A stretch of DNA of 22,848 nucleotides from JAXGPP01 sp964436865 (GTDB taxonomy: Bacteria > Planctomycetota > Planctomycetia > Pirellulales > Thermoguttaceae): contig CAYTFK010000080.1 of assembly GCA_964436865.1 (NCBI GenBank), forward strand, positions 1 through 22,848. The letters run 5' to 3'. The notes under the pieces were generated by a model, which searched no databases, was not told the DNA's origin, and worked only from the letters and a program-made list of their open reading frames with translations. Both the position numbers and the translations under genes were made by a program. Below, piece after piece: positions 22,848 through 22,848 of this stretch. Numbering within the stretch: the stretch's first letter is position 1; each line of letters begins with the position of its first letter.

Positions 22848-22848
22848 C

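Overview
The window looks like chromosome from a high-GC planctomycete, most likely of the Pirellulales. This is inference from gene content, not from a marker gene. The supporting signs are Tat-exported Gfo/Idh/MocA oxidoreductases, small Cys-rich and Pro/Ala-rich proteins, an H-x-DG pseudopilin-like domain of the kind abundant in that phylum, DUF1570-type metallopeptidases and ECF sigma factors with unusual membrane partners. No rRNA, tRNA, CRISPR array, insertion sequence or phage module was seen.

Layout, left half. The window opens inside a Cys/Ala/Pro-rich protein gene, followed by three hairpins that probably end its transcript. A candidate sigma-70 promoter then precedes a two-gene unit: a family 2 glycosyltransferase and a large putative (alpha/alpha)-toroid polysaccharide-active protein, probably for an extracellular glycan. 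An iron-type superoxide dismutase with a Tat-like export signal follows, convergent with a membrane glycosyltransferase of the GT39/ArnT type. A divergent intergenic region with a palindrome cluster separates that gene from a small lipoprotein. Next comes a tight three-gene unit: an Nramp-fold transporter lacking the usual metal-binding motifs, a secreted HExxH metallopeptidase overlapping it by 4 bases, and an Eco57I-type adenine methyltransferase without an obvious nuclease. A Tat-exported Gfo/Idh/MocA oxidoreductase, a GNAT acetyltransferase on the opposite strand and a TIM-barrel sugar isomerase/epimerase complete this half.

Layout, right half. The most interesting part is 14420-18025. 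A long structured intergenic region carries a near-consensus sigma-54 promoter with a dyad at about -97. It drives an ECF sigma factor gene and an overlapping anti-sigma-like gene, whose product joins a zinc-less anti-sigma-type region, one membrane helix and an outside domain resembling pseudopilin H-x-DG proteins. Converging on them is a sigma-54 activator consisting only of AAA+ and Fis-type HTH, with no sensor domain. Upstream of the activator on the same strand lie a HEAT-repeat protein with a signal sequence and a receiver-like domain stripped of its phosphorylation residues, then argH behind a good sigma-70 promoter. I infer a sigma-54 to ECF regulatory cascade; the link between activator and promoter is untested.

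The window ends with a YciA-type acyl-CoA thioesterase flanked on both sides by G-rich, quadruplex-capable non-coding sequence. Most other long open frames in this GC-rich sequence are antisense shadows of the genes listed.
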